This document shows, piece by piece, positions 16,345 to 24,372 of a stretch of 64,000 nt of DNA (the first letter of the stretch is position 1; each line of letters opens with the position of its first letter). The stretch comes from Arenibacter sp. F26102 (GTDB lineage: Bacteria > Bacteroidota > Bacteroidia > Flavobacteriales > Flavobacteriaceae): assembly GCF_023015865.1 (NCBI RefSeq), contig NZ_JALKBC010000003.1, positions 248,001 to 312,000 on the forward strand. The letters run 5' to 3'. The notes under the pieces are model-generated. The model made no database searches. It worked only from the letters and a program-made list of their open reading frames with translations, and was not told the origin of the DNA. The position numbers and the translations under genes were made by a program.

Positions 16345-17586
16345 ATGAAAAGAGTAGTGATTACAGGATTGGGAGCCTTGACTCCAATTGGAAATTCGGT
16401 TGATGAATTTTGGGAAAGTGCTATAAAAGGCAAAAATGGATTCTCAAAAATCACCAAGTTCGACCCTTCTTTGTTTAAAACAACCTTCGCTGGTGAATTA
16501 AAGGATTTCTCACCCGAAAAATATCTTGATCGCAACGAAATAAAAAGGAGTGATCCCTTTACCCAGTATGCTCTCTGTTCCGTAACAGAGGCATTTGGTG
16601 ATAGCGGATTAAACTTGGACACAATTTCTCCTTTTGATATTGGGGTAATTTGGGGAACTGGTCAGGGCGGTATGAAAACCTTTGAGGATGAAGTAAAGAA
16701 TTATTCCCAGGGCGGGATGAATCCCCGCTTCAATCCCTTTTTTATACCTAAACTTCTGGCGAATATGGCATCGGGAATGATTGCCATGAAATTCGGATTA
16801 ATGGGAATTAATTACACAGCGGTTTCGGCCTGTGCATCCTCAAGCTCTGCCATTATGGATGCCTTTAACTATATTCGATTAAACAAGGCCAAAGTAATGG
16901 TAACCGGGGGGTCGGAAGCTCCAATAACCGAGGCCTCTATTGGTGGTTTCAGCGCAATGAAAGCTTTATCTACCAGAAATGATGATCCACAAGGGGCGTC
17001 AAGGCCCTTCGACGAAAATCGGGACGGATTTGTTATGGGCGAAGGAGCCGGTGCCTTAATTCTTGAAGAATATGAACATGCCAAAAAACGGGGCGCAAAA
17101 ATCTATGCCGAAATAGTAGGAGCTGCCATGACCGATGATGCCTATCACATTTCAGCTACACATCCAGAGGGTATCGGCGCTATAAAAGCAATGCAATTGG
17201 CCATGGAGGAAGCAAAACTGAATCCGGGAGAGATCAATTATTTAAACACCCACAGTACCTCTACCCCCGTTGGTGACTTAAGTGAGATAAAGGCTGTAGC
17301 AAAAACCTTCAACAACGAGTTTAGCAATCTAAAAATAAGCGCTACAAAATCCATGACCGGGCATCTATTGGGAGCAGCAGGTGCAGTAGAAGCGATTTTA
17401 TCCATAAAGGCCATTCAAAACAATAAAATACCTCCAACCATTAACACTACAAAGATAGATTCCAATATTCCCGCATCCATGCCTATAGTACTTAAGGAGG
17501 CCATAGACCATAATGTAAATGTAGCCATGAGCAATACCTTTGGATTTGGGGGGCACAACGCTACGACAATTTTTAAAAAAATATAA
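16345..17586 (+). CDS. fabF: 3-oxoacyl-ACP synthase II (FabF-type)
   Basis: A 413-residue condensing enzyme with a complete Cys-His-His triad at C163 (VSACASSSS), H303 (THSTSTPVGD) and H340 (KSMTGHLLGAAGA), the same numbering as E. coli FabF, with K335. It would extend acyl-ACPs with malonyl-ACP. Unlike the usual arrangement, no acpP or rnc gene is adjacent; it follows a FrnE-like gene and precedes a haloacid dehalogenase. It is therefore probably a second, accessory FabF, and may serve special fatty acids or the pigment pathway 10 kb downstream. Confidence 0.93.
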   Translation: MKRVVITGLGALTPIGNSVDEFWESAIKGKNGFSKITKFDPSLFKTTFAGELKDFSPEKYLDRNEIKRSDPFTQYALCSVTEAFGDSGLNLDTISPFDIGVIWGTGQGGMKTFEDEVKNYSQGGMNPRFNPFFIPKLLANMASGMIAMKFGLMGINYTAVSACASSSSAIMDAFNYIRLNKAKVMVTGGSEAPITEASIGGFSAMKALSTRNDDPQGASRPFDENRDGFVMGEGAGALILEEYEHAKKRGAKIYAEIVGAAMTDDAYHISATHPEGIGAIKAMQLAMEEAKLNPGEINYLNTHSTSTPVGDLSEIKAVAKTFNNEFSNLKISATKSMTGHLLGAAGAVEAILSIKAIQNNKIPPTINTTKIDSNIPASMPIVLKEAIDHNVNVAMSNTFGFGGHNATTIFKKI

Positions 17587-17653
17587 AATCTGGTGTTGCA
17601 CAATAATCCTGAGGCAACCAAAGACCCATTAATGCTAAGAAATACAAACCCAT

Positions 17654-18340
17654 ATGAAACCACCAAAGGTTTTATTTTTTGACGTAAATGAATCCCTATT
17701 GGACTTAGGGAATATGAAAAATAGCATAGGGAAGGCCTTAGGTGGCCGGGAAGATCTCTTGCCGCTTTGGTTCACTACCATGTTGCAATACTCCCTAGTA
17801 TCGACAGCTAGTAGGCAATATGCAGATTTTGGCACCATAGGAGCCGCCACCTTGAGAATGGTCGCCGCTAATAATGGTATTCCATTATCGGAGCAGGATG
17901 CCAAGGAGGCACTAGCCCCATTGCACTCCTTACCCACTCACCCAGAGGTAAAGGCTGCCTTGGAGAATATTAGAAATGCCGGTTATAAAATGGTATCCTT
18001 GACCAATTCCTCAAAAAAAGGAGTCGAGATGCAATTTAAGAATGCCGCTCTTACCGACTATTTCGATGAACGATTAAGTATAGAGGATCTTGGCAAGTAC
18101 AAGCCCGATAGCGATGTCTATAATTGGGCAGCCAGGAAAATGGGAGTACAACCACATGAATGTATAATGATTGCTGCCCATGGGTGGGATATTGCCGGTG
18201 CAATGTGGGCCGGATGGAGAGGTGCTTTCATTGCCCGTCCCGGACAACAGCTGTATCCCTTGGCCCCACGGCCCGAGATAATTGAACCAGATCTACTCAA
18301 AATTTCCGAAAAACTCATCGCACTAAAAACCAATATATAG
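17654..18340 (+). CDS. Haloacid dehalogenase type II family hydrolase
   Basis: A 228-residue HAD enzyme. Motif I is VLFFDVNESLLDL with Asp10 as nucleophile, motif II is MVSLTNSSKKGV, and the C-terminal motif MIAAHGWDIAGAMWAGW is characteristic of L-2-haloacid dehalogenases. The cap region (LWFTTMLQYSLV) also fits. It would hydrolyse 2-haloalkanoic acids, though many relatives act on other substrates. It lies 67 bases after fabF. Confidence 0.88.
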   Translation: MKPPKVLFFDVNESLLDLGNMKNSIGKALGGREDLLPLWFTTMLQYSLVSTASRQYADFGTIGAATLRMVAANNGIPLSEQDAKEALAPLHSLPTHPEVKAALENIRNAGYKMVSLTNSSKKGVEMQFKNAALTDYFDERLSIEDLGKYKPDSDVYNWAARKMGVQPHECIMIAAHGWDIAGAMWAGWRGAFIARPGQQLYPLAPRPEIIEPDLLKISEKLIALKTNI

Positions 18341-18670
18341 GACAAGCCCTCATCATCGTCACTATGCTGGTGGCACTTTATGTACATTTCAGCCCCAACG
18401 GACCTGCAGCGGTATTGCCTTTTGGGAGCAAACCTCATAACTTAAAAATATTCTACCCAATACTGCCTTTTATTAATATACACCTATTTAGAAAATCGCT
18501 CTTAAACAGGAACTTCTTAGATCAAACGGGCTCGATATTCCCAATATTGGTTTCAGCCTTTTTTATTAACTTGTAACCTCAGCCTACAATTTAGTTATAA
18601 CTTAGCGATAACAGTAATCAGTTTAGAGTCAATGGTCTACCGATAAACTTATCTTAAGAAAACAATCTAT
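18341..18670. other. Intergenic region with no supported gene
   Basis: This 330-base stretch holds a 70-codon frame at 18364-18576 with an unconvincing composition (many Pro, Phe and Asn, no signal or domain) and no promoter match that I trust. I see no RNA gene, hairpin terminator or repeat in it. Confidence 0.5.
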
Positions 18671-18913
18671 ATGAAAACTATGACATGTAAACAATTGGGA
18701 GGTGCCTGTGACATGCAATTTCACGCCAATACTTTTGAAGAAATGGCAGAACTTAGCAAAAAGCATGGTATGCAAATGTTTAAGGCGGGTGACAAAGAGC
18801 ACCTGGAGGCCATGAATAAAATGCAGGAACTCATGAAATCACAAGATGCCATGGCCAAATGGTTCGAAAGCAAAAAAAAGGAATTTGAAAAGCTGCCAGA
18901 AAATAATTTATAA
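18671..18913 (+). CDS. DUF1059 small protein
   Basis: An 80-residue soluble protein with the DUF1059 pattern MTCKQLGGACDMQFHANTF followed by a methionine-rich helix (KHGMQMFKAGDKEHLEAMNKM). The two cysteines and a His suggest a metal or redox role, but this is not established. An internal ATG at 18680 is an alternative start that removes only three residues. It faces the minus-strand peptide unit at 18951. Confidence 0.8.
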   Translation: MKTMTCKQLGGACDMQFHANTFEEMAELSKKHGMQMFKAGDKEHLEAMNKMQELMKSQDAMAKWFESKKKEFEKLPENNL

Positions 18914-18950
18914 ATCTTGAAGGATAGAATGCAGCCTAAGCGCGGCGAAA

Positions 18951-19067
18951 TTATTTATCCAGTTTCACCTGCTTGTTCAAAGCTCTTGTATTATCCGTTG
19001 GTTTAGGAAAAACAACCATGTAGTTAAGACAGATGCAAATGGGGACTAAAAGTGCAATTAATATCAC
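18951..19067 (-). CDS. 38-residue membrane peptide, copy B
   Basis: This minus-strand frame starts with GTG at 19065-19067 (an in-frame TAA lies three codons upstream, so no longer version exists) and stops at 18951-18953. It encodes ILIALLVPICICLNYMVVF followed by PKPTDNTRALNKQVKLDK. It is the same length as copy A at 13163-13279 and aligns without gaps with 17 identities, including Cys11 and Cys13. It lies 21 bases after secreted paralogue 2. Function unknown. Confidence 0.6.
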   Translation of the reverse strand: MILIALLVPICICLNYMVVFPKPTDNTRALNKQVKLDK

Positions 19068-19088
19068 AGTGTTTTATTTTTATAAGTA

Positions 19089-19328
19089 TTAAGCCAATTT
19101 AGATTTGTTCAATTTGGTAGAGAAAGACAAAGCTTTAGTTACCTTAGAGTTTTTGAACATATACAAACGGGCAACAGAATTTTCATTTTTAACAGCAACT
19201 TCTTGTTTTGCCGTAGCAGTTACAATACTCATGGTAACGGTTTCAACCTTAACTTCGGCAGCATCGTTTTGAGCTTGTGCAGCTACTCCGATAAAAAGAA
19301 CAAAGATTAAAGTTAAAATGGTTTTCAT
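19089..19328 (-). CDS. Small secreted protein, paralogue 2 of 3
   Basis: A 79-residue protein with signal peptide MKTILTLIFVLFIGVAAQAQ and a mature part that shares most positions with the copy at 22993 and slightly fewer with the copy at 13332. The conserved C-terminal block is VARLYMFKNSKVTKALSF, then STKLNKSKLA. It is followed in the same direction by membrane peptide copy B and is divergent from a methyltransferase gene at 19654. No known domain is recognised. Confidence 0.8.
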   Translation of the reverse strand: MKTILTLIFVLFIGVAAQAQNDAAEVKVETVTMSIVTATAKQEVAVKNENSVARLYMFKNSKVTKALSFSTKLNKSKLA

Positions 19329-19329
19329 G

Positions 19330-19364
19330 ACTTGCGTTTTGTTATATATATAACTGAGGCAAGT
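19330..19364 (-). promoter_or_regulatory. Nested inverted-repeat leader of paralogue 2
   Basis: ACTTGC and GCAAGT arms enclose GTTATATATATAAC (19341-19354), directly before the start codon. The arms and the central palindrome are identical to those of the other copies, while the spacer toward the distal arm differs (CTCA here, CCCA in the others, in the gene direction). Confidence 0.65.
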
Positions 19365-19478
19365 GTACTTTTCCAGGTTCTGATTCGATGAAAAACACTG
19401 TTTCTCGTTAAGAGGTCAAAATCCAGATTAAGTGCAAAAAAATCACGATTAACGCCATGGACTCCAAAATCACTTTAA

Positions 19479-19523
19479 CGATGAAATTTTGTATTTCATC
19501 GATGACCGTAAGTGTTTACTTAC
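19479..19523. repeat. Conserved hairpin and palindrome block upstream of paralogue 2
   Basis: CGATGAAAT (19479-19487) and ATTTCATCG (19493-19501) form a perfect nine-base inverted repeat around TTTGT; GTAAGTGTTTACTTAC (19508-19523) follows. The block recurs at 23383-23428. With the nested leader repeat and the AT-rich sequence between, it fills most of the 325-base gap between divergent genes; the remainder shows nothing I can name. Confidence 0.55.
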
Positions 19524-19653
19524 AATTTTAGCTTCTCCAAATTGTAATTTTAGACACTTAAGGTAAAAAATTTGATAAAATAAAGCCGTCCCGGGATAAA
19601 GATTATTCCCGATATTTATGTCTAAACACAGTAATTCAAAATGAAATACCTCA

Positions 19654-20301
19654 TTGGACCGCTATAAGGAAACATTCGAGACCTGGAACAAAATAGCTTC
19701 CCTGTACCAAGACAAGTTTATGGACCTGGACTTGTACAATAAAACCTATGATCTTATTTGCAATTCGATATCAACAAAAAATGCCCGAATTTTGGAAATA
19801 GGCTGTGGTCCCGGAAACATTACAAGATATCTTTTATCCAAAAGACCCGACTTCGATATACTGGGGATAGATGTTGCGACAAATATGATAAAACTTGCCG
19901 AAAAGAACAATCCAACCGCTACATTCAAGGTTTTGGACGGCCGTCGGATCGGTGACCTAAACATCCAATATGATGGAATAGTTTGTGGTTTTTGCCTACC
20001 CTTTCTTTCACCAGAAGATTGTGTTCAATTAATTGCCGATTCCAACAGACTGTTATTAAACAAAGGGCTGCTCTATTTAAGTTTTGTGGAGGGTGATCCC
20101 AATAAATCGGACTTCAAAGTGGGTAGCAATGGAGACAGGGTCTATTTCCATTTCCATAAATTGGATACACTAAAAACACTTCTGGCTTCAAATTCATTTG
20201 AAGAACCTGAGGTCTACCATATAGATTATGAGAGAAAAGAAACCTCATTGGAAAAACATACGGTCCTGATAAGCAGAAAAAATCTACTCCAAAAGGACTA
20301 A
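19654..20301 (+). CDS. Class I SAM-dependent methyltransferase
   Basis: A 215-residue methyltransferase with motif I ILEIGCGPGNITRYLL near residue 47 and the acidic ribose-binding motif DILGIDVATNMI. The start is a TTG at 19654 (reading MDRYKETFETWNKIAS); the only nearby ATG, at 19641, is out of frame and stops after eight codons. The ETFETWNKIA start fits relatives that I recall. Substrate unknown. It is divergent from the small secreted protein paralogue 2. Confidence 0.82.
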   Translation: MDRYKETFETWNKIASLYQDKFMDLDLYNKTYDLICNSISTKNARILEIGCGPGNITRYLLSKRPDFDILGIDVATNMIKLAEKNNPTATFKVLDGRRIGDLNIQYDGIVCGFCLPFLSPEDCVQLIADSNRLLLNKGLLYLSFVEGDPNKSDFKVGSNGDRVYFHFHKLDTLKTLLASNSFEEPEVYHIDYERKETSLEKHTVLISRKNLLQKD

Positions 20302-20341
20302 TTGGAAAAAAAACAAAAAATATTGGTCATAATAAATATTA

Positions 20342-20357
20342 ATCGTAATATTGCGAT
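20342..20357. promoter_or_regulatory. Likely ArsR operator
   Basis: ATCGTAATATTGCGAT is a 16-base near-palindrome (one mismatched pair) located 17 bases before the arsR start, the expected place for autoregulation. A related half-site, ATCGCAAT, lies just before the second gene of the operon (about 20724). Confidence 0.7.
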
Positions 20358-20374
20358 ATACAAATGAAACAAAA

Positions 20375-20707
20375 ATGGGTTTAGCCAAAACAGAAATTTT
20401 TTCGGACCAACAAAATGAAATTGCCAGTTTTGCAAAGGTGTTTGGACATCCGGCCCGGGTGGCCATCCTGCAGCATCTTTTTAAACTGAATACCTGTGTT
20501 TGTGGTGATCTGGTAAGTGAAATTGGATTGGCACAGCCGACCATATCACAGCACCTAAAAGAATTGAAACTCCTAGGACTCATTAAAGGTAGCGTGGAAG
20601 GCACCAGTGTATGTTATTGTATAAATACTGAAAAATGGTTGGAAATGAAGGAAATCTTAAACCAATTTCTTAATCAGGACATCTCCAAACAAGGGGATTG
20701 CTGCTAA
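20375..20707 (+). CDS. arsR: ArsR-family arsenic-responsive repressor
   Basis: A 110-residue winged-helix regulator. The metalloid-binding CxC occurs in NTCVCGDLVSEIGL at the start of the DNA-recognition region, followed by QPTISQHLKELKLLGLI. It would repress this operon until arsenite or antimonite binds. The protein ends GDCC, an extra cysteine pair beyond the usual fold. I chose the ATG at 20375; an upstream TTG at 20351 lies inside the operator. Confidence 0.92.
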   Translation: MGLAKTEIFSDQQNEIASFAKVFGHPARVAILQHLFKLNTCVCGDLVSEIGLAQPTISQHLKELKLLGLIKGSVEGTSVCYCINTEKWLEMKEILNQFLNQDISKQGDCC

Positions 20708-20746
20708 AAAATTTAAATTCTATAATCGCAATAAACAAATAACAAA

Positions 20747-21220
20747 ATGAAACTATCAGAAGTAAAAACAATTTTAGGAAAATTGGATACTATTGCATTC
20801 CAATTGCCGAACGGTAAACTAGTACCCAATCATTTTCACGTTACTGAAGTCGGTAAAATCACCAAGAACTTTATAGACTGTGGCGGAACAGTTCGTAAAG
20901 AGGAAGTTGTAAATTTTCAACTATGGGATTCCATTGACTATGACCATCGACTCCATCCTGAAAAATTGGTCCACATCATTGAACTATCCGAAAAAGTATT
21001 GGAAATTGGGGATTTGGAAATTGAAGTAGAATACCAAGGAGAGACCATTCAAAAATTTGGATTGGACTATGACGGTACCAACTTTCTTTTGGCCACCAAG
21101 CAAACAGATTGTTTGGCGAAGGATAACTGTGGGATTCCGTCTGAAAAACCGAGAATAAAATTATCCCAATTACAAGAGACTTCCGCAAATTGTTGCACTC
21201 CCAATTCCGGCTGCTGCTAA
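20747..21220 (+). CDS. DUF6428 protein of arsenic operons, Cys-rich tail
   Basis: A 157-residue soluble protein I recognise as DUF6428, found in Bacteroidota arsenic operons. The body is a predicted alpha/beta domain (LPNGKLVPNHFHVTEVG). The C-terminus ends NCCTPNSGCC, with four cysteines in the last nine residues, and further cysteines occur at TDCLAKDNCG. The tail suggests thiolate binding of As(III), perhaps as a chaperone handing it to the exporter; this is inference. Confidence 0.78.
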   Translation: MKLSEVKTILGKLDTIAFQLPNGKLVPNHFHVTEVGKITKNFIDCGGTVRKEEVVNFQLWDSIDYDHRLHPEKLVHIIELSEKVLEIGDLEIEVEYQGETIQKFGLDYDGTNFLLATKQTDCLAKDNCGIPSEKPRIKLSQLQETSANCCTPNSGCC

Positions 21221-21250
21221 ACCATTTAACCACACTATAAACATTATTCA

Positions 21251-21883
21251 ATGATGCCCGTAAAAACGAAGGTCTTTGACCAAATAGATCGGACTATCTC
21301 TACACTTAGTATTGATAATATTACTGAGGAGCGTAAAGAAATTTTACAGCCCCTTGCAGAGTATATACAGTCCAAAACAGATACCCAAGAACCCATTAGA
21401 ATTAATTTTATTTGCACCCACAATTCTAGAAGGAGTCACTTATCCCAAATCTGGGCACAAACAATGGCGTACTATTTTAACGTAAAGAATGTACAGTGCT
21501 ATTCGGGTGGAACAGAATCTACCGCCTTATTTCCAATGGTGGCAGAAACCCTAAAAAATACTGGATTCCAAATAGAAACTATTTCGGATGGGAAAAATCC
21601 AATTTATAGCATCAAATATGCCGAAAACGAACCAGCAGTAATAGGTTTTTCAAAGAAATTGGATGATGACTTTAATCCCAAATCGGAATTCGCCGCAGTC
21701 ATGACCTGTTCACAGGCAGATGGGGGTTGTCCGTTCATCGCTGGCGCCGAAAAGCGCATCCCTATAACCTTTGAGGATCCAAAAGCGTTTGACAATACCC
21801 CGCAGCAGGCTGAAAAGTATCAGGAAAGAAGCTTTCAAATTGCAACCGAATTAATGTTCATATTTGCCCAAATAAAATCATAA
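21251..21883 (+). CDS. Low-molecular-weight phosphatase-like arsenate reductase
   Basis: A 210-residue protein with the PTP-loop CTHNSRRS (C-x5-R), placed after NFI as in this ArsC-related family. It would reduce arsenate to arsenite using thiols. It is longer than thioredoxin-coupled ArsC (~130 residues) because of an N-terminal helical extension (residues 1-50) and inserted segments. The context between DUF6428 and acr3 supports arsenate reduction rather than protein dephosphorylation. Start MMPVKTKVFD; the second Met is also possible. Confidence 0.85.
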   Translation: MMPVKTKVFDQIDRTISTLSIDNITEERKEILQPLAEYIQSKTDTQEPIRINFICTHNSRRSHLSQIWAQTMAYYFNVKNVQCYSGGTESTALFPMVAETLKNTGFQIETISDGKNPIYSIKYAENEPAVIGFSKKLDDDFNPKSEFAAVMTCSQADGGCPFIAGAEKRIPITFEDPKAFDNTPQQAEKYQERSFQIATELMFIFAQIKS

Positions 21884-21886
21884 CTA

Positions 21887-22936
21887 ATGGCCTCGAATAA
21901 AAAATTAAGCTTTCTGGACAGCTATCTTACCTTATGGATTTTTTTGGCAATGGCATTGGGCGTAGGCATAGGCTATTTTGCACCCACTTTTCCCAAAATC
22001 ATAGATAGTTTTAGTAGTGGAGCTACGAATATCCCCATTGCCATAGGACTTATCCTAATGATGTATCCGCCATTGGCGAAGGTAGACTACTCCCTTTTGC
22101 CCAAGGTTTTTAAAAACACCAAGATTTTATCCATTTCCTTGATCCTGAATTGGATCATTGGACCCATTTTGATGTTTGCACTGGCCATTACTTTTCTTAG
22201 GGATTACCCAGAATATATGGTGGGATTGATCCTGATTGGATTGGCACGTTGCATTGCCATGGTACTTGTTTGGAACGATCTGGCCGAAGGAAGTAGCGAA
22301 TACGGTGCTGGATTGGTGGCCCTTAATAGTATATTTCAGGTATTTGCCTACAGTTTTTATGCCTGGATCTTTATAACCGTACTCCCTCCCTACTTCGGAT
22401 TTGAAGGGGCAATTGTAGATATTTCGATTGCTACCGTAGCCGAAAGCGTAGCAATTTATTTAGGAATTCCGTTTGCATTGGGTTTTTTGAGCAGATTGAT
22501 CCTGGTCAAAATGAAAGGCGAGGAATGGTACTCCAACAGATTTATTCCAGCTATATCCCCCATGACCTTGATCGCCCTATTGTTTACCATAGTGGTCATG
22601 TTTTCCTTAAAAGGCGAAATGATTGTTGAGATACCCATGGATGTTCTTATCATAGCGGTACCTTTACTCATCTATTTTACGCTAATGTTTATCATTGGAT
22701 TTTTCTTCACCAAAGCCATGGGTGCAGATTACGATAAAACGGCTTCGGTAGCCTTCACGGCGGCAGGGAACAATTTTGAATTGGCTATAGCCGTAGCCAT
22801 AGCCGTATTTGGATTAAATTCAGGACAGGCATTCGCTGGGGTCATTGGCCCCCTGGTGGAGGTCCCCGCATTAATTTTATTGGTCCGTGTGGCCTTTGGG
22901 TTGCGAAAAAGGTATTACCCCAAAGTTACAACCTAG
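21887..22936 (+). CDS. acr3: Arsenite efflux transporter, ACR3 family
   Basis: A 349-residue transporter with ten hydrophobic segments. The conserved ACR3 motif [16 protein letters not shown] contains the essential Cys, and the later [18 protein letters not shown] motif is also typical. It exports arsenite across the inner membrane using the proton gradient. It lies three bases after the reductase gene, at the end of the four-gene arsenic operon. Confidence 0.95.
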   Translation: MASNKKLSFLDSYLTLWIFLAMALGVGIGYFAPTFPKIIDSFSSGATNIPIAIGLILMMYPPLAKVDYSLLPKVFKNTKILSISLILNWIIGPILMFALAITFLRDYPEYMVGLILIGLARCIAMVLVWNDLAEGSSEYGAGLVALNSIFQVFAYSFYAWIFITVLPPYFGFEGAIVDISIATVAESVAIYLGIPFALGFLSRLILVKMKGEEWYSNRFIPAISPMTLIALLFTIVVMFSLKGEMIVEIPMDVLIIAVPLLIYFTLMFIIGFFFTKAMGADYDKTASVAFTAAGNNFELAIAVAIAVFGLNSGQAFAGVIGPLVEVPALILLVRVAFGLRKRYYPKVTT

Positions 22937-22992
22937 GACATAGAAAATTTAGGGCTATTAAGAAGTTTGTATGCCGTAAAAAAAAATAGATC

Positions 22993-23232
22993 TTAAGCCA
23001 ATTTAGCTTTGTTCAATTTAGTAGAGAAAGACAATTCTTTGGTTACCTTGGAATTTTTGAACATATACAAACGGGCAACAGCGTTTACATTTTTTACGGC
23101 TACTTCTTGTTTGACAGTAGCAGCAGCGATACTCATGGTAACAGTTTCAACTTTAACTTCAGCAGTACCGTTCTGAGCTTGTGCAGCCAATCCGATAAAA
23201 AGAACAAAGATTAAAGTTAAAATGGTTTTCAT
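22993..23232 (-). CDS. Small secreted protein, paralogue 3 of 3
   Basis: A 79-residue secreted protein with signal peptide MKTILTLIFVLFIGLAAQAQ and C-terminal block VARLYMFKNSKVTKELSF. It is the closest relative of paralogue 2. No 38-residue membrane peptide follows: only 56 bases separate its stop from the acr3 stop, too few to encode one. It is divergent from a methyltransferase gene at 23544, as paralogue 2 is from another one. Confidence 0.8.
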   Translation of the reverse strand: MKTILTLIFVLFIGLAAQAQNGTAEVKVETVTMSIAAATVKQEVAVKNVNAVARLYMFKNSKVTKELSFSTKLNKAKLA

Positions 23233-23233
23233 G

Positions 23234-23268
23234 ACTTGCGTTTTGTTATATATATAACTTGGGCAAGT
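23234..23268 (-). promoter_or_regulatory. Nested inverted-repeat leader of paralogue 3
   Basis: The arms ACTTGC and GCAAGT flank GTTATATATATAAC directly before the start codon, identical in layout to the leaders at 13558 and 19330. Confidence 0.65.
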
Positions 23269-23382
23269 GTATTTTTCTAGGTTCTGATTCGACGAAAAAC
23301 ACTGTTTCTCGTTAAGAGGACAAAATCCGGATTAAGTGCAAAAAAATCCCGATGAACGTAACGGACCCTAAAATCACTTTAG

Positions 23383-23428
23383 CGATAAAATTTTGCATTT
23401 CATCGATGAGTGTAAGTATTTACTTACA
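23383..23428. repeat. Conserved hairpin and palindrome block upstream of paralogue 3
   Basis: CGATAAAAT (23383-23391) pairs with ATTTCATCG (23397-23405) with one mismatch, and TGTAAGTATTTACTTACA (23411-23428) is a perfect 18-base palindrome. The block matches that at 19479-19523. A -7-like TACTTTTG (23532-23539) stands four bases before the methyltransferase start at the other end of this 311-base gap. Confidence 0.55.
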
Positions 23429-23543
23429 ATTTAAGTCCCTTCGATTTTAAGATTACGTGATCAAAAAGCCAGAAACCGTGGAATTACTTCGATTTAGTAA
23501 TGAATGAATTCCAAAAATATTCCTTGCTTCTTACTTTTGTATT

Positions 23544-24305
23544 ATGAAAAAAGCCTTGGACCGTTTTTCCCAACAATCAAAAAACTATAAAGATTATCGA
23601 CCTACTTACCCAGAGGGGATGTTTAAGTATATATACTCCTTCTGCAATACCCGGAATACATGTTGGGACTGTGGTACCGGTAACGGTCAAGTGGCCGCTG
23701 TGCTATCCAATTCCTTCAAACAGGTTTTTGCCACCGATATAAGCCAGCAACAAATTAATAATGCCATTCTTAAACCAAACATTCATTATAGTGTTCAAAG
23801 AGCCGAAAAGACGATATTTCCAGATCACTATTTTGACTTGATCACAGTAGCCCAAGCTGTACATTGGTTTGACCTCCCCAGCTTTAATAAAGAAGTAAAT
23901 AGAGTTTTAAAGCCTAATGGTATTATTGCTATTTGGGGCTATGGACTTCTAAAAATCAATCCAGAAATAGATGCCATTATAAATCACTTTTATCAACATA
24001 TAATAGGGGCATATTGGGATAAGGAAAGGGATTACATAGATCAAAGCTACAGTTCCATTCCATTTAATTTTAATGAAGTGGTCATAGAAAAGACCTTTAA
24101 AATTGAAACCCAATGGACAATTGATCAGTTACAGGGGTATTTTAATTCCTGGTCCAGTGTACAAAATTATAAAGACAAGAATAAGGGCGACAGTCCCGTA
24201 GAACAACTAATAATGGATATAGCCCCCAAATGGAATACAGGACATCAACAAATAACTTTCCCCATCTTTATACGGATTGGCACTCCAATGAGTAATCAAA
24301 TTTGA
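23544..24305 (+). CDS. Class I SAM-dependent methyltransferase (trans-aconitate methyltransferase-like)
   Basis: A 253-residue methyltransferase of the DUF/Methyltransf_11 type. It opens ALDRFSQQSKNYKDYRPTYP, has SAM motif I CWDCGTGNGQVAAVL near residue 42, and AQAVHWFDL at motif IV, typical of the group around trans-aconitate methyltransferases. It is a different subfamily from the enzyme at 19654. A TAnnTTTG element only four bases upstream of the ATG suggests a leaderless or nearly leaderless transcript. Substrate unknown. Confidence 0.85.
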   Translation: MKKALDRFSQQSKNYKDYRPTYPEGMFKYIYSFCNTRNTCWDCGTGNGQVAAVLSNSFKQVFATDISQQQINNAILKPNIHYSVQRAEKTIFPDHYFDLITVAQAVHWFDLPSFNKEVNRVLKPNGIIAIWGYGLLKINPEIDAIINHFYQHIIGAYWDKERDYIDQSYSSIPFNFNEVVIEKTFKIETQWTIDQLQGYFNSWSSVQNYKDKNKGDSPVEQLIMDIAPKWNTGHQQITFPIFIRIGTPMSNQI

Positions 24306-24372
24306 ATATTGATTTTATATAATTGCCTTTTTAAGTAATCAATCCAACAATATTTAGTTTATTCAACCATAG

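Noticed and set aside
18364-18576. A 70-codon plus-strand frame after the haloacid dehalogenase gene
   Set aside because: Composition is unlike the neighbouring proteins, and no domain, signal or promoter supports it.
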